Shown: positions 38,371 to 50,690 of the stretch, piece by piece
How the letters are laid out: each line of letters begins with the position of its first letter
Numbering within the stretch: position 1 is the first letter of the stretch
DNA from: Gymnogyps californianus
Lineage: Eukaryota; Chordata; Aves; Accipitriformes; Cathartidae
Reading direction: 5' to 3'
Assembly: GCF_018139145.2 (NCBI RefSeq)
Contig: NC_059480.1
Span: 15,872,428-15,936,427, forward strand
Length of the DNA stretch: 64,000 bases
Program-made: the position numbers and the translations under genes
Notes under the pieces: model-generated
What the model was told of the DNA's origin: nothing
Databases searched by the model: none
Seen by the model: only the letters and a program-made list of their open reading frames with translations

Positions 38371-38432
38371 AGGACTTGACTTGATGATCCTTATGGGTCC
38401 CTTCCAACTCAAAACATTCTATGATCCTATGA
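38371..38432 (+). mobile_element. CR1 LINE 3' tail fragment (about 62 bp)
   Basis: The last bases of a CR1 element on the plus strand: CTTGATGATCCTTATGGGTC, then CCTTCCAACTCAAAACATTC, then the terminal ATTCTATGATCCTATGA repeat. No more of the element is recognisable upstream, so the insertion was truncated almost at its 3' end. Confidence 0.88.
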
Positions 38433-41400
38433 CTTTGCTGGAATCAATTATTTCTTATACCCCTTCTGGACATGAGGCTTTTTTATGTTTTCATATAATT
38501 CAGGAAACAAATGCATCCATGAAGCAAAAACCAAGTCCATACCTGCTTCTCCTCCATCTTGTGCCCAACCTGTGCCCCAACCCAGCACCTCCTGGCAGCT
38601 TTTCACAGGAATATACTGAACCAAACCCAAATTGGTGCTAGTCCGTCTTTCTCCAAGCATTTACACTTGCGTCAAATGCTGATGTAGCTGAGTAAACAGG
38701 ACCCCTCATGGGAAGGACTGTAACATCTCTGAACATGAGCCAAAATCCTTTAATCATAAAGAGATAATCCACTAAGTAATTTGAGCCCAGCAGTCTGCAG
38801 GGCATGGGGGATACTTTCTGGCTTTGGTCCCAAAGATTCAAAAAGTTGTCTAGAAATTGTTGGCGTAGTGAAGGAAACAGAGGGGAGAGCCAGTAGAAGA
38901 AGACATTTGGATTTGTTGTTTTTTTTTTTCCCATGATAACATAACTTGCTAAGTAAAAAAAAAGAAATAAAATCTTGCTTTGTTCTTTTTTTTTTTTAGT
39001 CTGTTGGGGAAAAGTTGACATTTCTTGTAGAACGAAGGATCTTTCCACGGGATATTTCCTACATCTAATTCTTCTCTGGCAAAATGTGGGTGCACTTTTG
39101 CTGATTAAAAAGTCTTTCCCTTAATGTTCAAGGATGTGGAAGCAGTGGTGCTTTACAAATCACACTCTGTCATGAACTGGCAGGTGAGCGTGTATGTATT
39201 TGTGTGTGTTCTCACTGCCTGTAGTGCCTGGGGTGAGCTCTCACCGACTGTGTCGTAAGCTCAGCAGCATTAGCAGAAATGCCTCCCCAGCTCGGGCGGG
39301 GGAGGGATATGTTTTGGAAGGATAGGAGCCCAGGGTATCTGTCATGCGGTCCAGTCCAGTTAATGGCATGCAGGTGATCCATCACTATGGCTCGTAGGAT
39401 ATGGAGCTGCAATTACTCCGTTGCTTTGGCTCTGGTGATCAAACACAGAGTTTCCTCCTTGTTTCTGGGAAGTCGGAGGGGCTCACAGTGCGTGATCCAG
39501 CAGCAGGTGGGAAGTCCCTGGTCCCCACAGACATCTCAGGTGGTCGTGTGGGCCTGTCCTACGCAGCAGTTCAGAGGAGGGTTCTGCCTTTTGCAGGGCC
39601 TAGAAGGAAATTTGCAGGCAGCCTTGCAGGAAAACTGCATTGCAGCAGGACAGCTGTGTCCTTTGAACGGTGTACAGGGCTGAGGAGAAGTTTGTCAGTG
39701 GCCCGGTAGCAGGATGTTTGTCAGACCTACAGTTCTTGGCAACTGTCTGGAGTCCCTTAAACCGCTGACAAGAGGCTGATAATGGGAGAAAGGAGAGAGA
39801 CTTGGGATGGCACTGTGGTGGGGTAGGGCCTCCCTTGACCCCGAGCATTGCTGCAGTCCCGTTAGGAGAGCCCGGCACGTTTGTCAGCAGGGACCTAAGG
39901 GCTACCTGGGAGTAATCGCACCTCTTGGTTACAAGAGTGTCCTTGCTGTTCCGCTCTGTCAGAGGGGTGGAGGCAGTTGTGGTGGTCGTACCTCTCTCTG
40001 TTGAAGGCTTTTTGTGTTATGCTGCTTTGGGTGATCTTAGGTCAGCAGTGACAGCCTTCTTGGAGGCTCTGTCCCTGAGACCTAACCAGCCCCTCATGGT
40101 GCAGAGCTGGGACCTCCAGCCTAGGACTCTGCATCACCTCTGTCCCCTCCTTGGGTGAGTCGCCTTTGTGAGTAACGTCTCACAATGATGCTGTCTCCTG
40201 GAGTGTCCATTATCAATCACTGGACTCGTTCCTCTCCCCATCTTTATTGTAGCAGTAGTCTTTTTTTTCCTTTAGGATGTTTGCACTGAATTTGGGGATG
40301 TGTAGAGCAGAGATTTGCATAATTTGCTTTAATCTAGCTAGGTCCAGCAGCAATAGCAGTGTTGATGTGTTCATCACATAAGCACATCCCCAGAACAGCC
40401 AGTGTGCTGGTATAAGTTATGCTGCAGCTCAAGCATTTGATTTTTTCTGCTATTTTTATTATCCAGGATAAATAGATTATAGTTAGATGTGCCTACCAAT
40501 AGCTCAAATACACCTTCAGTTCAGTAACGCTCCAACTCTGACCCATCCTCCATGGATCTTTGCAGTTAAATTTATATCCCATAAGAAGTACCAGGATTAC
40601 TCTTGTCTGGGACCATAGTTAGTATTCTCCCAGTTAACGTCATCATCCCCAGAATAGAAAAATTTTGAGCAACCATCTATTTTCAGCTAAGCCCCTGATG
40701 TGCCCAGCTTCTACCACTTGAGGGGAATGTCAGATATTTTCACTTCTTTGACAGAAAAGCATGGACAAATTCTTTTCTAAAAAATATTCTTAACTTTGTG
40801 GCTACTGTTTCTTCTGTACTGGATTTCAATTTCTACTTATTCTTGAAACTAGCAAGAGATACATATCCAAATCTGCTGGACTGTTTTTCAAACTATAACC
40901 TAGTTTAGATGCATGTATGTGCCTTTTATTTTAATGATAACCCTCAGCAAGCTTGAAAATTAGTGATACAGACTGATAGCTATTCCTGGAGGCATCCATA
41001 GCCTTAAAATATCAGCCCATGCTTCTGTTTTTTATTTACTTGTTGTTTTTTGTCTGGTCTGTAATATTCATAGAGTGAAGCAAAATAAGGAACTGAAAAA
41101 AGAGCATTTTTATGTAATTTGTGATACCTGTTAAAGTGCTTTGCATGCTTATCTGAATGAATCAGTTGTGCAAAATTCTGTGCTCTTTCTGCTTTTTCTG
41201 ACACTGCGCAAATACCTACATAATTGGTGTAGGGAACCAAAGTAAGTACAATATGGGGAGCAGAGATGCAGATGGGGAGTATCTGCTGTGAATTCCTGTG
41301 ATGGTCAGGAAAGAGGAGCCCATCCAGCCGGTTTTGAAGAATGTCCTGTCAGAGCCGGACTGAACTTGAATGTGTCCTGGTACATTTCCATAACGAAGCA

Positions 41401-44400
41401 AAAAATCCTGCAGCGAGACAGGCTGATCGAACCCTGCCGACGGCTCACCCAGCCCGTGCAGGAGCAGCCTCCGCATCTCCCATCTGCAAACTGAGTCCGA
41501 TCAGGGTGGGAGCAACCGCGGCTTTAAAATGTTCCCTGCCATATGTTATAGTGCTACTTGTGCTCGTCAGCCTAACCTGCAGCTGTGCGTGACACAAAAT
41601 CCGAGTCCAAAAGATGTGTGCTGGGCACAACATGGGGTCCTTCTCTGTCTGCTCTCCAAAACACTCGCCACACTTTTTGCCTCCGTAGTTTCCAGTTTTT
41701 TGTTTTTCATCACCTGCAAGTCACCAGTGTTTTCTAAAGGCTTGAAAGAAAAAGAAAAACACTACCTTCTGATTGCTGTCTGTGCTGCGGCTGCCGGCAC
41801 CACGCAGGCCTCCTGTGGGCATTAAGGCCAATGTCACCCACATCATTACCCAGCCGGGAGGCAGCTGCTGGCAGGGAGAGCCGCTTTCTGCAGAAGCAGG
41901 GAAGGGCTGAGGCTTCTCAGTGCACAGATGCTTTCCATGAACATATGCTTAATTAAGAGGCAAACTCGCTGCCTGCTCTGTAGCGTGGGTATCTAGCCTC
42001 CTTTCAGACTGGTATTTGCTTTGCCGGGTGCTTATGCTTTTTAAGGGGTCTGAAAGCGGTGGTGGTTGTGTTTGTGCAGCAGTGCTTCAAACCCCACACA
42101 TCAGGTGCTGTTAGCATGCAGAGCTGCCAGCTTCATTAAGGTAATTGTGCCCAAGGCCTTTCCTTCTTTCTCCGGGTTTAATGAGGAGCCAGACCATGCC
42201 CTTGATGCCTCCCTGTGGCTGCTCAGCCGCATGGCTTCAGGGAGCTGCAGGTGGGTGGGAGCTGGAGCAGGTTTGCCCTCTGCCCCTACAGCCACTGGGG
42301 CTGGGGAGGGTGCTGCTGCCATCACCTACAAAGCCCAACACTGGGAAGGGGAAGGTGAGCTCCGAAGAGCACATTTTGCTGCTTAAACAAGTATCTTGGC
42401 TTCTAAAGATGCAAAGAAATTCATCACTCCCTTTTGAACGCTCACCCTTATTAGAAAGCTGCGCAGGTTTGGAACCCCTCGTCAGCCCTTCCCTAAGCCT
42501 CAGTCTCTCAATCAGCGGCCAAATCCCCAGCGGAGCTGGCAGCTGCGGCAGCCCCGGCAGGGATAAACGGGCCATGCACTCTGCAGCGCGTTGGTGGCAT
42601 GGTGGCAGGGACAGCTTAACCCTCTTTTGTAGAACCGGTGCAGACATGGCAGCTGGCAGGTGGCTGAGAGCCCCCTCTCCCTGCGGGGGGACAGCCCGAA
42701 AATGGGCACGTGGCTCGGGGAGCTCCAAATACCCGTGCTTAAACAGAAGTCACTTAACGTATCTGCCAAGCCTGGCCTGTTTTCTTTCTCTCCACTGTTC
42801 TCTCTGCACCCGTCACAGGAATGCCTTTTCCACAGGGAAATGCATTTTCTGTGCTCGGTTTGTGATGCATGTGACATCCTTAGTGAAAATGAACATTTCT
42901 CCTGCAGCATTTTCAGGGTCCCAAGAGGAGATAATGAATGGAGTTTTCAACGTGCAGCCCCAGGATCTCTCACTATCTCACTAGGGAGTTCAGGGAACAC
43001 CTGCAGAAATGCACATCTGTGCCCCCATCACCGAGCCATGTTCTTGTGCCCAGCAGGTTTCCAGCCTTTTCATTCATTAAAGATGATCCAGGATGAGGAC
43101 AATTAATTATTCACTAACAGTCATTTTGAATTTTCACTGGCTGCAAGAAGGTGCCTGTGGGACCACAGGAAAACAAGCATGGCAGCGAGACATGGGCTTG
43201 TTCCATGCCGGCACACTGGGTCAGAGCCCCCCAAGAGCCTGTCAGACCGGCAGCTCTTGTCAGGCCAGTACCCCACTCCCCAAGGGGCAGGCAGGCACTG
43301 GGGGAGGCTGAAGCACCGTGCCAGCCTGCCATGAGCTGGCAGAGGCAATGACAGCAGACCAGGAACCCTCCAGGGACCCCAGGAGCCTACTTGGGTTGCT
43401 GTGCTGTGTTGCAAAAACCAAAGCTGTCTCGGACCCATATTTTTCCAGCTGTGGAGACACACAGAGGAACCAGGGGCTTATTGCAGTGCAGGGCACATTT
43501 TTCCCTGCTGTGAGACAGAAACCACCAGGTCAGGTACTGTAAGGCGAGAGGAGGAGAGGGAAGCCCACAGCCAGCTTGTGTTAAAGGATGTAATAAAGAT
43601 ACCACTGTGGTTCATACCTGAATGAGTTTTAGGCCAGCTGCTGAGGGTGATACTAGCCTGCGAGGCTACGCTGAGCTGCAGGCTGCGTGCTGGGGTTGTC
43701 GCCAGCACTCCGGCAAGCGCGCAGTAGCTCGCGGCACTGTGTCTGCCTGCGCCAGATTCAACAGCATGACAAACATGAGCGGGGCTCGGCTTGCTCCTGG
43801 CAGCCCCTCTGTAAGTCCAGGGTGACTCCCCAGATTTCAGCGTAAGCAGGAGCAGCATCTGCTCCTCCTTCGCTTTTGGTGGGGCATCGCGTGCCTGAGC
43901 CAGGGTCCTGCTCAAGCAAAAGCGGCTGCACTTGCTGCTGTTCACATTGGTGTAACAGGCAGTGGCTGGGAAGTCTTTGTAATTACTTAGCACCACGAAA
44001 ACTGGAAGAATCTTATAAAATGAAACTATCTCATAGAAACCCTGATTACTTCCCCTAGCATAAAGCTAACAAGGTAAAGCACTAGCTGTGTTCTTTTTGG
44101 GTCATTATATTCCAAATGAAGTTAATCTTAGACCTGTGCTGTGCCCAGGGCTGTGCTGCAGATACACAGGAGGCTGGTGGCTGTTCTTACACCTTGTTCA
44201 AAACAAAATCTACTGGAAAAATTGCTAAGAGGAGAGCTCAGTGTTGGCCCACTGAGACTTTGCAGCATCCTGCGTGTGCTTATTATTTGCTGTGATCAAT
44301 GACACTGCAAAGGCTGTGTCCCAGGGTAGGAAATGCCTAATTGTATAAACAGGCTATACTGGGAAGGAAAATAGTACCCAGGAGAGAAAGCAGTGGTGCG

Positions 44401-46540
44401 TTAGAAATAATGGGCTCTATCAGTGTGATTTTGCTGGGCAAGGTAACCTCAAAGATTTATTTAAATAGGCCAGAGATGTGAGTGACTGCTACATTCTCAC
44501 TTAGTAATACGTTTGCCAGTCAGAGAGCAGCTAGCAGTAAAGCCATTGCTTTTTACAGCATAAGTTCATTTAAACCATGGCTCTGCAGTACTTGTTCTGT
44601 GGTGAGCTAAAGCAATACCCAACACATTTCTCTGTGTAGGAGAAATGGGTATTCAGACAGGAATAGCTGCGTTTGTGGCTTTTTTCTGTTCATTTTCTGC
44701 AAGTTTTGAAGATCTCCTGAAGAACAAATATTGAATAGATCTGTTTCCTGAGAAAAAAACTCAGAAGATTTGCCCCTGTGATCTATTCTCAGTTCTTGCT
44801 GTGGAGTCAGGATGTGGGACCAAGAGGACCGTGGAAATTTCCTTTTCCCAGGCAAGCAACTAGCCAGTACAGCACAAACCTATTTTATTCCATTAAAATG
44901 GAATATAGTGCTTGACATTAATGCTGTGGTGGAAAGCTGTATGCAGCCTCTTTCCTACATTAATTTCCTATTTTATAGGACAAATTACAAACGTTGGGCT
45001 TGCATGACTGGCAGAGCAAGAACTGCTTAAGGCAACATAAACAAATAGCTATGAATAACAGAGTGAGCGGGGACTTTCACAACTTGCTTGCAGAAAAATG
45101 AACAAGCAATACAGCTAAGGCCAAGCTAGTTAGCTAATGTTTTTCTTTGTCATCTGTGCACCTACATTACCCTGCAAGTTGTAATATTTGGAGCTGATGT
45201 GGTAGTACATCTGTGTGAGTGGTGTCCCTTATTGCTTGGCGGTATACCCAGAGGCGCTCACCAGATTTTGCTGGATGTATAAAGTGCAGAATCTAAGCTT
45301 CCCAGCTCTCACCATTTGCATAGGATGACTGCGCTAAAACGGATGGTAAAGGGGCAAAAGCTGCCTCCCTTGCTGTAAATTCTGTATATGAAACAACTGC
45401 AGGTCCAGATTTGGGCAGCTGCCTCCTGCTTCTGAGTGAGTCCTGGCTTGCAGCGACCAGGACCAGGCAGGAGGGAAGGAGTGCGTAGGAAACTGTTGCG
45501 TACCCCTTACGGGGTAGGAAAAAAGCACTGAAACCCATATGGTCTCTCTGATTAGCTGTAAAACAAAGCCAAGGTGTTTAACGATGCTCGCTCCAAGGCT
45601 CTGGTCACCTTCTGACTTGGCTGCCTATGGCTTGCTCGAAAATCCCCGTCTCCTTCGCTGTGCTGTCCCCTGGCCGGTCTGGCAGGGACATTGCAGGGTG
45701 TTGCTCTGCACTGTTAAACGGATGATTTGTTCCACCCTGTTGCTGGTTGCATTTTCAGCGGGGAGTGAAGGTGACCTTGGTACATACTCAGTTTTCTGGA
45801 GTCTGTAAAGCAGAGCAAGATCTGTGGAGGCGAGTAGGCATTTCCAGTGTCAGTTATAGTCCTTTGCATTTAGCAGCAAGCAATTCTAGCTTAGAATCTG
45901 CGCTTGGATTTGCTAGGTACAGAGCACAAGGGCTGCGTGCTGTGAAGGGGAGAGGCAGTTTAACTTAGTGCTGGGAGAACAACAGATCTGGGGTTTCGTG
46001 CAGTGCCAAAAAGTTTGGAGGGAAAGAATGAGATTTGAAACACTTAGTCCAAAACTCCAACAGAAAGAAGCACACTCTGTTTCTAACTTGTTAAAAATAC
46101 TTAGAATGAAGCACCCTGAATAAAAGACTAGGCAAGCGTTTGACTTGCAGAGAAAAACATTTTCCTTCCTTTTGGTTCTTTCAAGTTTTTTTCAAACTAG
46201 CACTGTAAAATGGCACAAATTCACCAAATATTCTGGTGAAACCACATGCAGATGTCTTTTTCTAAACATGGAGATGATAAGACAGATCATTTCATTGACC
46301 TGTCGCCTGCAGTACAGGGCACCTGCGCCTCTGTCCCAGAGCTGCCAAGAGCACGAAGGCTCAAGAGCCGCTCGTTAGATGAAGGGAAAAGCCTTGCTAC
46401 GAATGACGCGAAGCTGTAACACTTGAACAGGAGCAAGCGGTGGCCCCGGGCAGGCAGGAGAGCCGTGGTACTGCTGGAGAAACTCTTGCCTTAGAAAATG
46501 GCCTAGGATTGATGGGTGCATCTGGGCAAGGTCTCCTGTG
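38433..46540. other. Gene-free stretch
   Basis: No supported gene or RNA. Long frames such as 42145-42984 plus and 42237-42728 minus overlap on opposite strands in GC-rich sequence and show no domain. A CpG-richer patch lies at 41390-41530. The segment 40655-40860 may be very old CR1, not firmly. A palindromic CTTAATTAAG homeodomain-type core lies at 41949-41958. Confidence 0.55.
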
Positions 46541-46770
46541 GGTTGCAGGCGGGTTGCTGGGCCGCTGCCGAACAGTGCCACGGGTGAGTGTGAGTGTCCC
46601 TGTGAGCACCAGGTGGCAGTGGTGTCGCAGGGAGAGCCGCGGCGTTGGCAGCAGGTCGCCGAGCTCCTCGGTGCCCCTGCACGCTTGCGGGGCGCTGGAA
46701 AATGTCCTGCTCGGGAAGCGGCCCGGTTTCCCCGGCAAAGTCCCTCAGCCCCCTCCTTTGAAGGTGCCGA
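46541..46770. promoter_or_regulatory. Weak CpG-rich patch
   Basis: CpG density is above that of the surroundings but below the two clear islands. It lies inside a 264-codon plus-strand frame (46538-47332) that has no recognisable domain and probably reflects composition. It may be a small orphan CpG island or simply GC-rich intron. Confidence 0.35.
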
Positions 46771-46983
46771 GCATCCCTCTCTCCCTTCACTGATTTCCAG
46801 GGCATGCGTAATTTCCAAGTTTGAGCCGAAACTGTTTATTTCAAGTTTCGGTTCAACAGGAAGCCCCCAGCTTGCAAGGCTTGAGTCCGACAAGTTTTAC
46901 CTGGGATGTGGCGAAGACGCTGATCTGCTGCACACAGCGAACCGGGGCTGCAAATTCTGCCTGGTGGGAAGCGGGGTGGCAAG

Positions 46984-47016
46984 CTGCCTCGGCTCTGCCT
47001 CGGCTCTGCCCCGGCT
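46984..47016. repeat. 11-bp tandem repeat, three copies
   Basis: CTGCCTCGGCT occurs at 46984-46994 and 46995-47005, then as CTGCCCCGGCT at 47006-47016. Simple local duplication. Confidence 0.85.
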
Positions 47017-47387
47017 AGCCCTGTGGGACTGGAGCAGATCCCTCATTTCCCTCCTTCCTCTTGAACACAGGCGTTCAGAGGAGCATTTCCTGGCTGCCAG
47101 CAGCCCCGTTTCCCTCCAGCTGACCCTACAGCAAGTCCTGGCCCCTGGTAAAATCTCCTGGGGTGGCTTTGCTGCCTGCGTGAGACCCAGCTCCTTGCTG
47201 CAGAGCAAGCAGACAGCAGAGGGGTGCCCGGGCCCAGCAGCTATGCTAGGACATTGCTCAAAAGGTGAACGCTGTCAAGCTCCCAGAGTGGCTTGTGAGG
47301 GTGTTGGTGTGCAGAAGTCCCAGTTTAAATGAATAAAGCTCTTACAGACAGCTGTAAAAAACCTTCCTCTGCTTTTACACTCTAGGG

Positions 47388-47847
47388 TTTTTTTTTTCAG
47401 TTTTTCTTTTATATTTTTTCTTTTTTCTTTCATATTTTTCTGTTCTCTTTTCTCTTTTCTTTTTCCTTTCTTTTATCTTTTTTCCTTTTTTCTTTTTCCT
47501 ATTTTGTCCTTTTTCCTTTCTCTATTTTTCCTTTTTTCTATTTTTTCTTTTTTGCTTTTTTCCCTTTCTTTTTTCCTTCTTTTTTCCTTCTTTCCTTTAT
47601 CCATTTTTCTTTTTTCCGTTTCTCTTTTTTTCCGTTTTTCTTTTTTTCCCGTTTTTCTTTTTTTCCCGTTTTTCTTTTTTTCCGTTTTTCTTTTTCCCAT
47701 TTTTCTTTTTTTTTCCGTTTTCCTTTTTTCCCGTTTTTCTTTTTTTTCCCGTTTTTCTTTTTTTCCTTTTCTCTCTTTTTCTTCTTGTCTCTTTTTTTCT
47801 TCTCCCCCCCCTTTTTTTTTTCTTTTCTTTTTCCCCTCCCTTTTCCC
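47388..47847. repeat. 460-bp polypyrimidine tract with internal periodicity
   Basis: The plus strand is almost entirely T and C for about 460 bases, with only occasional A or G. From about 47610 to 47760 the rare G bases fall in CCG or CCCG at 47618, 47634, 47651, 47668, 47684, 47717, 47733 and 47751, with a CCCA variant at 47699, giving a period of 15-18 bp. The 5' half is less regular. Such a tract can adopt triplex (H-DNA) structure. The lysine-rich minus-strand frames across it (for example 47538-48008) are by-products of the repeat, not genes. Confidence 0.95.
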
Positions 47848-47854
47848 ATGAGTC

Positions 47855-47868
47855 GGGGGGGGGGGGGG
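47855..47868. repeat. Run of 14 G
   Basis: An uninterrupted G run seven bases after the polypyrimidine tract, able to take part in a G-quadruplex. Exact length is prone to sequencing error. Confidence 0.85.
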
Positions 47869-47923
47869 AGAGCACAGGCGACTCCGCGAGCCGGGATGTT
47901 CCTCTTCGGTCCGCGGTGCGTGC

Positions 47924-47996
47924 GCGGCTGCGGAGCGGCAGTGGCGACCAGCGGCGGCTCAGCCGCCGCTGGGCGGCACTGCCGCTCCGCAGCCGC
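47924..47996. repeat. 73-nt near-perfect GC-rich palindrome (hairpin)
   Basis: The sequence is symmetric about 47960. The outer arms GCGGCTGCGGAGCGGCAGTG (47924-47943) and CACTGCCGCTCCGCAGCCGC (47977-47996) are perfectly complementary over 20 bp. The inner arms CCAGCGGCGGC (47948-47958) and GCCGCCGCTGG (47962-47972) pair perfectly over 11 bp. Between them only 47944/47976 and 47947/47973 fail to pair. The loop is 3 nt at most. It would form a very stable hairpin in RNA or a cruciform in DNA. The tiny loop and long perfect stem are unlike a normal microRNA precursor or terminator. Confidence 0.95.
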
Positions 47997-48007
47997 CCGC
48001 CCCAACA

Positions 48008-48019
48008 CCCCCCCCCCCC
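48008..48019. repeat. Run of 12 C
   Basis: An uninterrupted C run 11 bases after the hairpin, opposite in sense to the G run on the other side. After it the sequence returns abruptly to AT-rich unique DNA. Confidence 0.85.
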
Positions 48020-50269
48020 GGCCTATGTACTTATATACTGTTTATATATGCTATTTGATAATTGGTGCGTTTTTTGCAAGCACTTGCAGCCCTTAAAAAT
48101 GATGGAACTAAAGAAAGGGCGGGAGAGGGATGCTTCAAAAAGGGCGTGGTTTAAGATAAAAATCATCAGCGGTGTCCTTCCCATGTAAATTCAGGGCTGC
48201 GTGTGCCTATCTGGACTGATGTAAACAGGTAGTGATTTTTATCCTAATTTTCTGAAATCCATGTGGGTTTGATTGTGGACCCTCAACATCTCTTACAGCA
48301 TAAAGAGTGCACTGCGTAGGGTACAGGACTGCTCTGCTGCCAGAGACACGGTAGCAAGCTTTTTGTGTCTCTTGGTGCAGTGGAGGTACGTGGTACATGG
48401 GCAGCCCCAGGGGACAGCGTTGTAGCTTGGCAAAAAGAAACTCAAACTTGTTTTTTCCTCATTTCATTGGTGATTCTTGTGGTTTTGCTCAGTTTCAGCA
48501 GCAACGCTGGTGTGGCCGGTTCACCTTGCGTGGCAGACACTCTCCCTTTCCAGCTCCCATATCTGGCTGCCGTCCCCCTCTGTTGCCTGTCAGTCTGTGG
48601 ATCCTCATGCTCTGGGATTGTCCACCTTCATTATAAAGGGATTAATTTAGCCCCTTCCAATCTCAATTATAAATACCTGATTTGGACTATTCCATATGGA
48701 AAAAGAAAAAAATAAGCTTGCTCTAACACACAGACCATTGGAAACAAAACTGGGAAAGCTTTGGCTTAGATGCAGCAGTGACCAGGACACCCCCAAACAA
48801 AAACTAGTGTTGGATTTAGAGGCAAAATGAGATCTGTTCTCAATTTTAGAAAAAATACATAAAATCATAACCTGGGGAGCTTTACTTTGTTCCAAATCAT
48901 TATCTAATTGCACTTCAAATTTTTCCATGAGAGACATATGGAAAACATTCCAACATATTTTGCAATCCTCCCCCCAAAAGAAAGACCTTGGAAAGTTTAA
49001 AAAGTTTTGGGTTTTCCTGAAAATTAACCTTTTAAGGGTTAAATAATGTGGAAAAGAAACAAGATTAATGTCAAGTAAAATAAAATAGTTCTGTGAACCC
49101 AATATTGTTTCCAGGTTTTTAATTCATTGTAGGAAAAAAGATAACTCAGTGTAATGCTATGTATTTTTCTTATTTTTCACCATCCTCACATACACAAAAA
49201 ACCCTGAAAAATTTCTGAAATTGCATACACTGAGAGTTTTAATCCTACAACCCTGTGGGGCGCAGTTACTCTTGCTATGCTGCTGTAGTTGGATTCCTCA
49301 GTTGTTTATGCAGGATGGAAAAGGATCTGTCTGAGTGGAAAACACCTCTGTGAAGCGCTGGTGCTTCCCAGGAGCTGGATGGAGGCTGCAGGACCGACCC
49401 CCGTTCAGCATGCTGGAAGGACAGGGCTTCCCCGACACCCATGAGCAGTGTCTCTTACTAGTCAAAATGATTGTGTTGGTGCAACCCCGAGGCCCGCAGG
49501 GGTTTGGGTGGGATTAGCAGGTCCCCACTGCTCGCCCGGTGACTGTTGGGGTACAGGGTCAAACGTGCCCCAGCCTTGCTTGGCACCTCCATCTTCTTCC
49601 CTGCTTCCAGGCTGCTGAGCTCGTGTATCATGGTACTGGGTGTAGAGGGACTGTGGGGCTAAAAAATGAAGTCCTGGTGAAGCAAGGTGGCAACCTTGTC
49701 ATTTATAGCAGCGCCACAGAAATCCTGCGAGCTGTAAATATGCTGGAAGAGCTGGCGAGGGGGGAAGAGTGTGGCCGGTGGGGCCAAGGCTCCTCTGCAG
49801 CAGCGGTGCCAAGCCCTCTCCTTATGGTTTCGCAGGGGGAGGTAAGATATGGCTCTCAGCTCGTGGTGGAGAGGAGTTGAGCTGGACGCTGAGGGGACGC
49901 TATGCAAGGCGTCAGCCGAAGAGTGTGTCAGTCCTTTCAGAAAGGGGGGGCCCTTCCTGACAGCCCCATCTGCGAGCATGGGGAAAGTGGGGGCTCCTCT
50001 GTTGGCACGCCTTGCCTGCATTGCTTGAAAAATCCCACCCTGAAATCTGTCTGACCCCCCAGGAAAGTATCTTTGCAAGCTTTCCTGTGGTGAAGGCTCA
50101 CAAAAGCAGTATCATCGCCCTCATTTTACGGATGGGAGGGATTTGAAGCGTGGGGAGGAGGGTACGCACCTGTGGTCACTCTGTGGGTTGGTGGTGGACG
50201 TGGGAGTCGAAGTGAAGCCTGTCAACTCGGTGCTTTGCTCTTGGCATTGAGGATGATCTGCAATGTTTG

Positions 50270-50690
50270 TGTCTCATGCTTCAGTGCTGTGCTTGTGAAT
50301 CAGACAGAAAGACTGCTTTAAAAACAGGCAGTCTAGTTTTAGAGCTGGCATAATCATAATTCCTATACCACTAGGAGCAGGAGGGGAGGAGCAGATAAAA
50401 ATCAGAAAATTAGAATTTATTACAATAAAAGCCAAAGTGCTAGAAGCCAAAACTGTCATTGTAATGCGAGCTCTCTTTTGATAGTATGCTATTACATCGT
50501 ATAAGAGGTTGAACAAGCGTAAGAATATCTTGGTTGGTAATTATCTGATTTGTGATATGTAGCTAATGTGTATTTGTTGTTCTGCCGTACATTATGCAGC
50601 AGCAATTCATTTCTAAACAACATTAACTGGCAATATAGCAGTTCAGTGCAGAAATTACAGGCATAAACACAAGTTTTACTTAGACTGAGT
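50270..50690. promoter_or_regulatory. Candidate conserved non-coding element
   Basis: AT-rich, complex (non-repetitive) sequence with many homeodomain-type cores: ATAATCATAATTCC, GTAATTATCTG, GCAATTCATTTC and GGCATAAACAC. No open frame of interest. It resembles a deeply conserved enhancer, but this is pattern recognition without alignment. Confidence 0.35.

Noticed and set aside
40655..40860. Possible very old CR1 in minus orientation
   Set aside because: Only a vague resemblance in block order; would need a profile search.
42145..42984. 279-codon plus-strand frame
   Set aside because: No recognisable domain, overlapping minus-strand frames of similar size (42237-42728, 42512-42910), and no codon pattern that sets it apart.
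46538..47332. 264-codon plus-strand frame
   Set aside because: Lies in GC-rich sequence, includes a simple 11-bp repeat and has no recognisable family; kept only as a CpG-rich patch.
47473..48008. Lysine-rich minus-strand proteins up to 156 codons
   Set aside because: They are direct translation of the pyrimidine repeat and the palindrome, without any non-repeat coding content.
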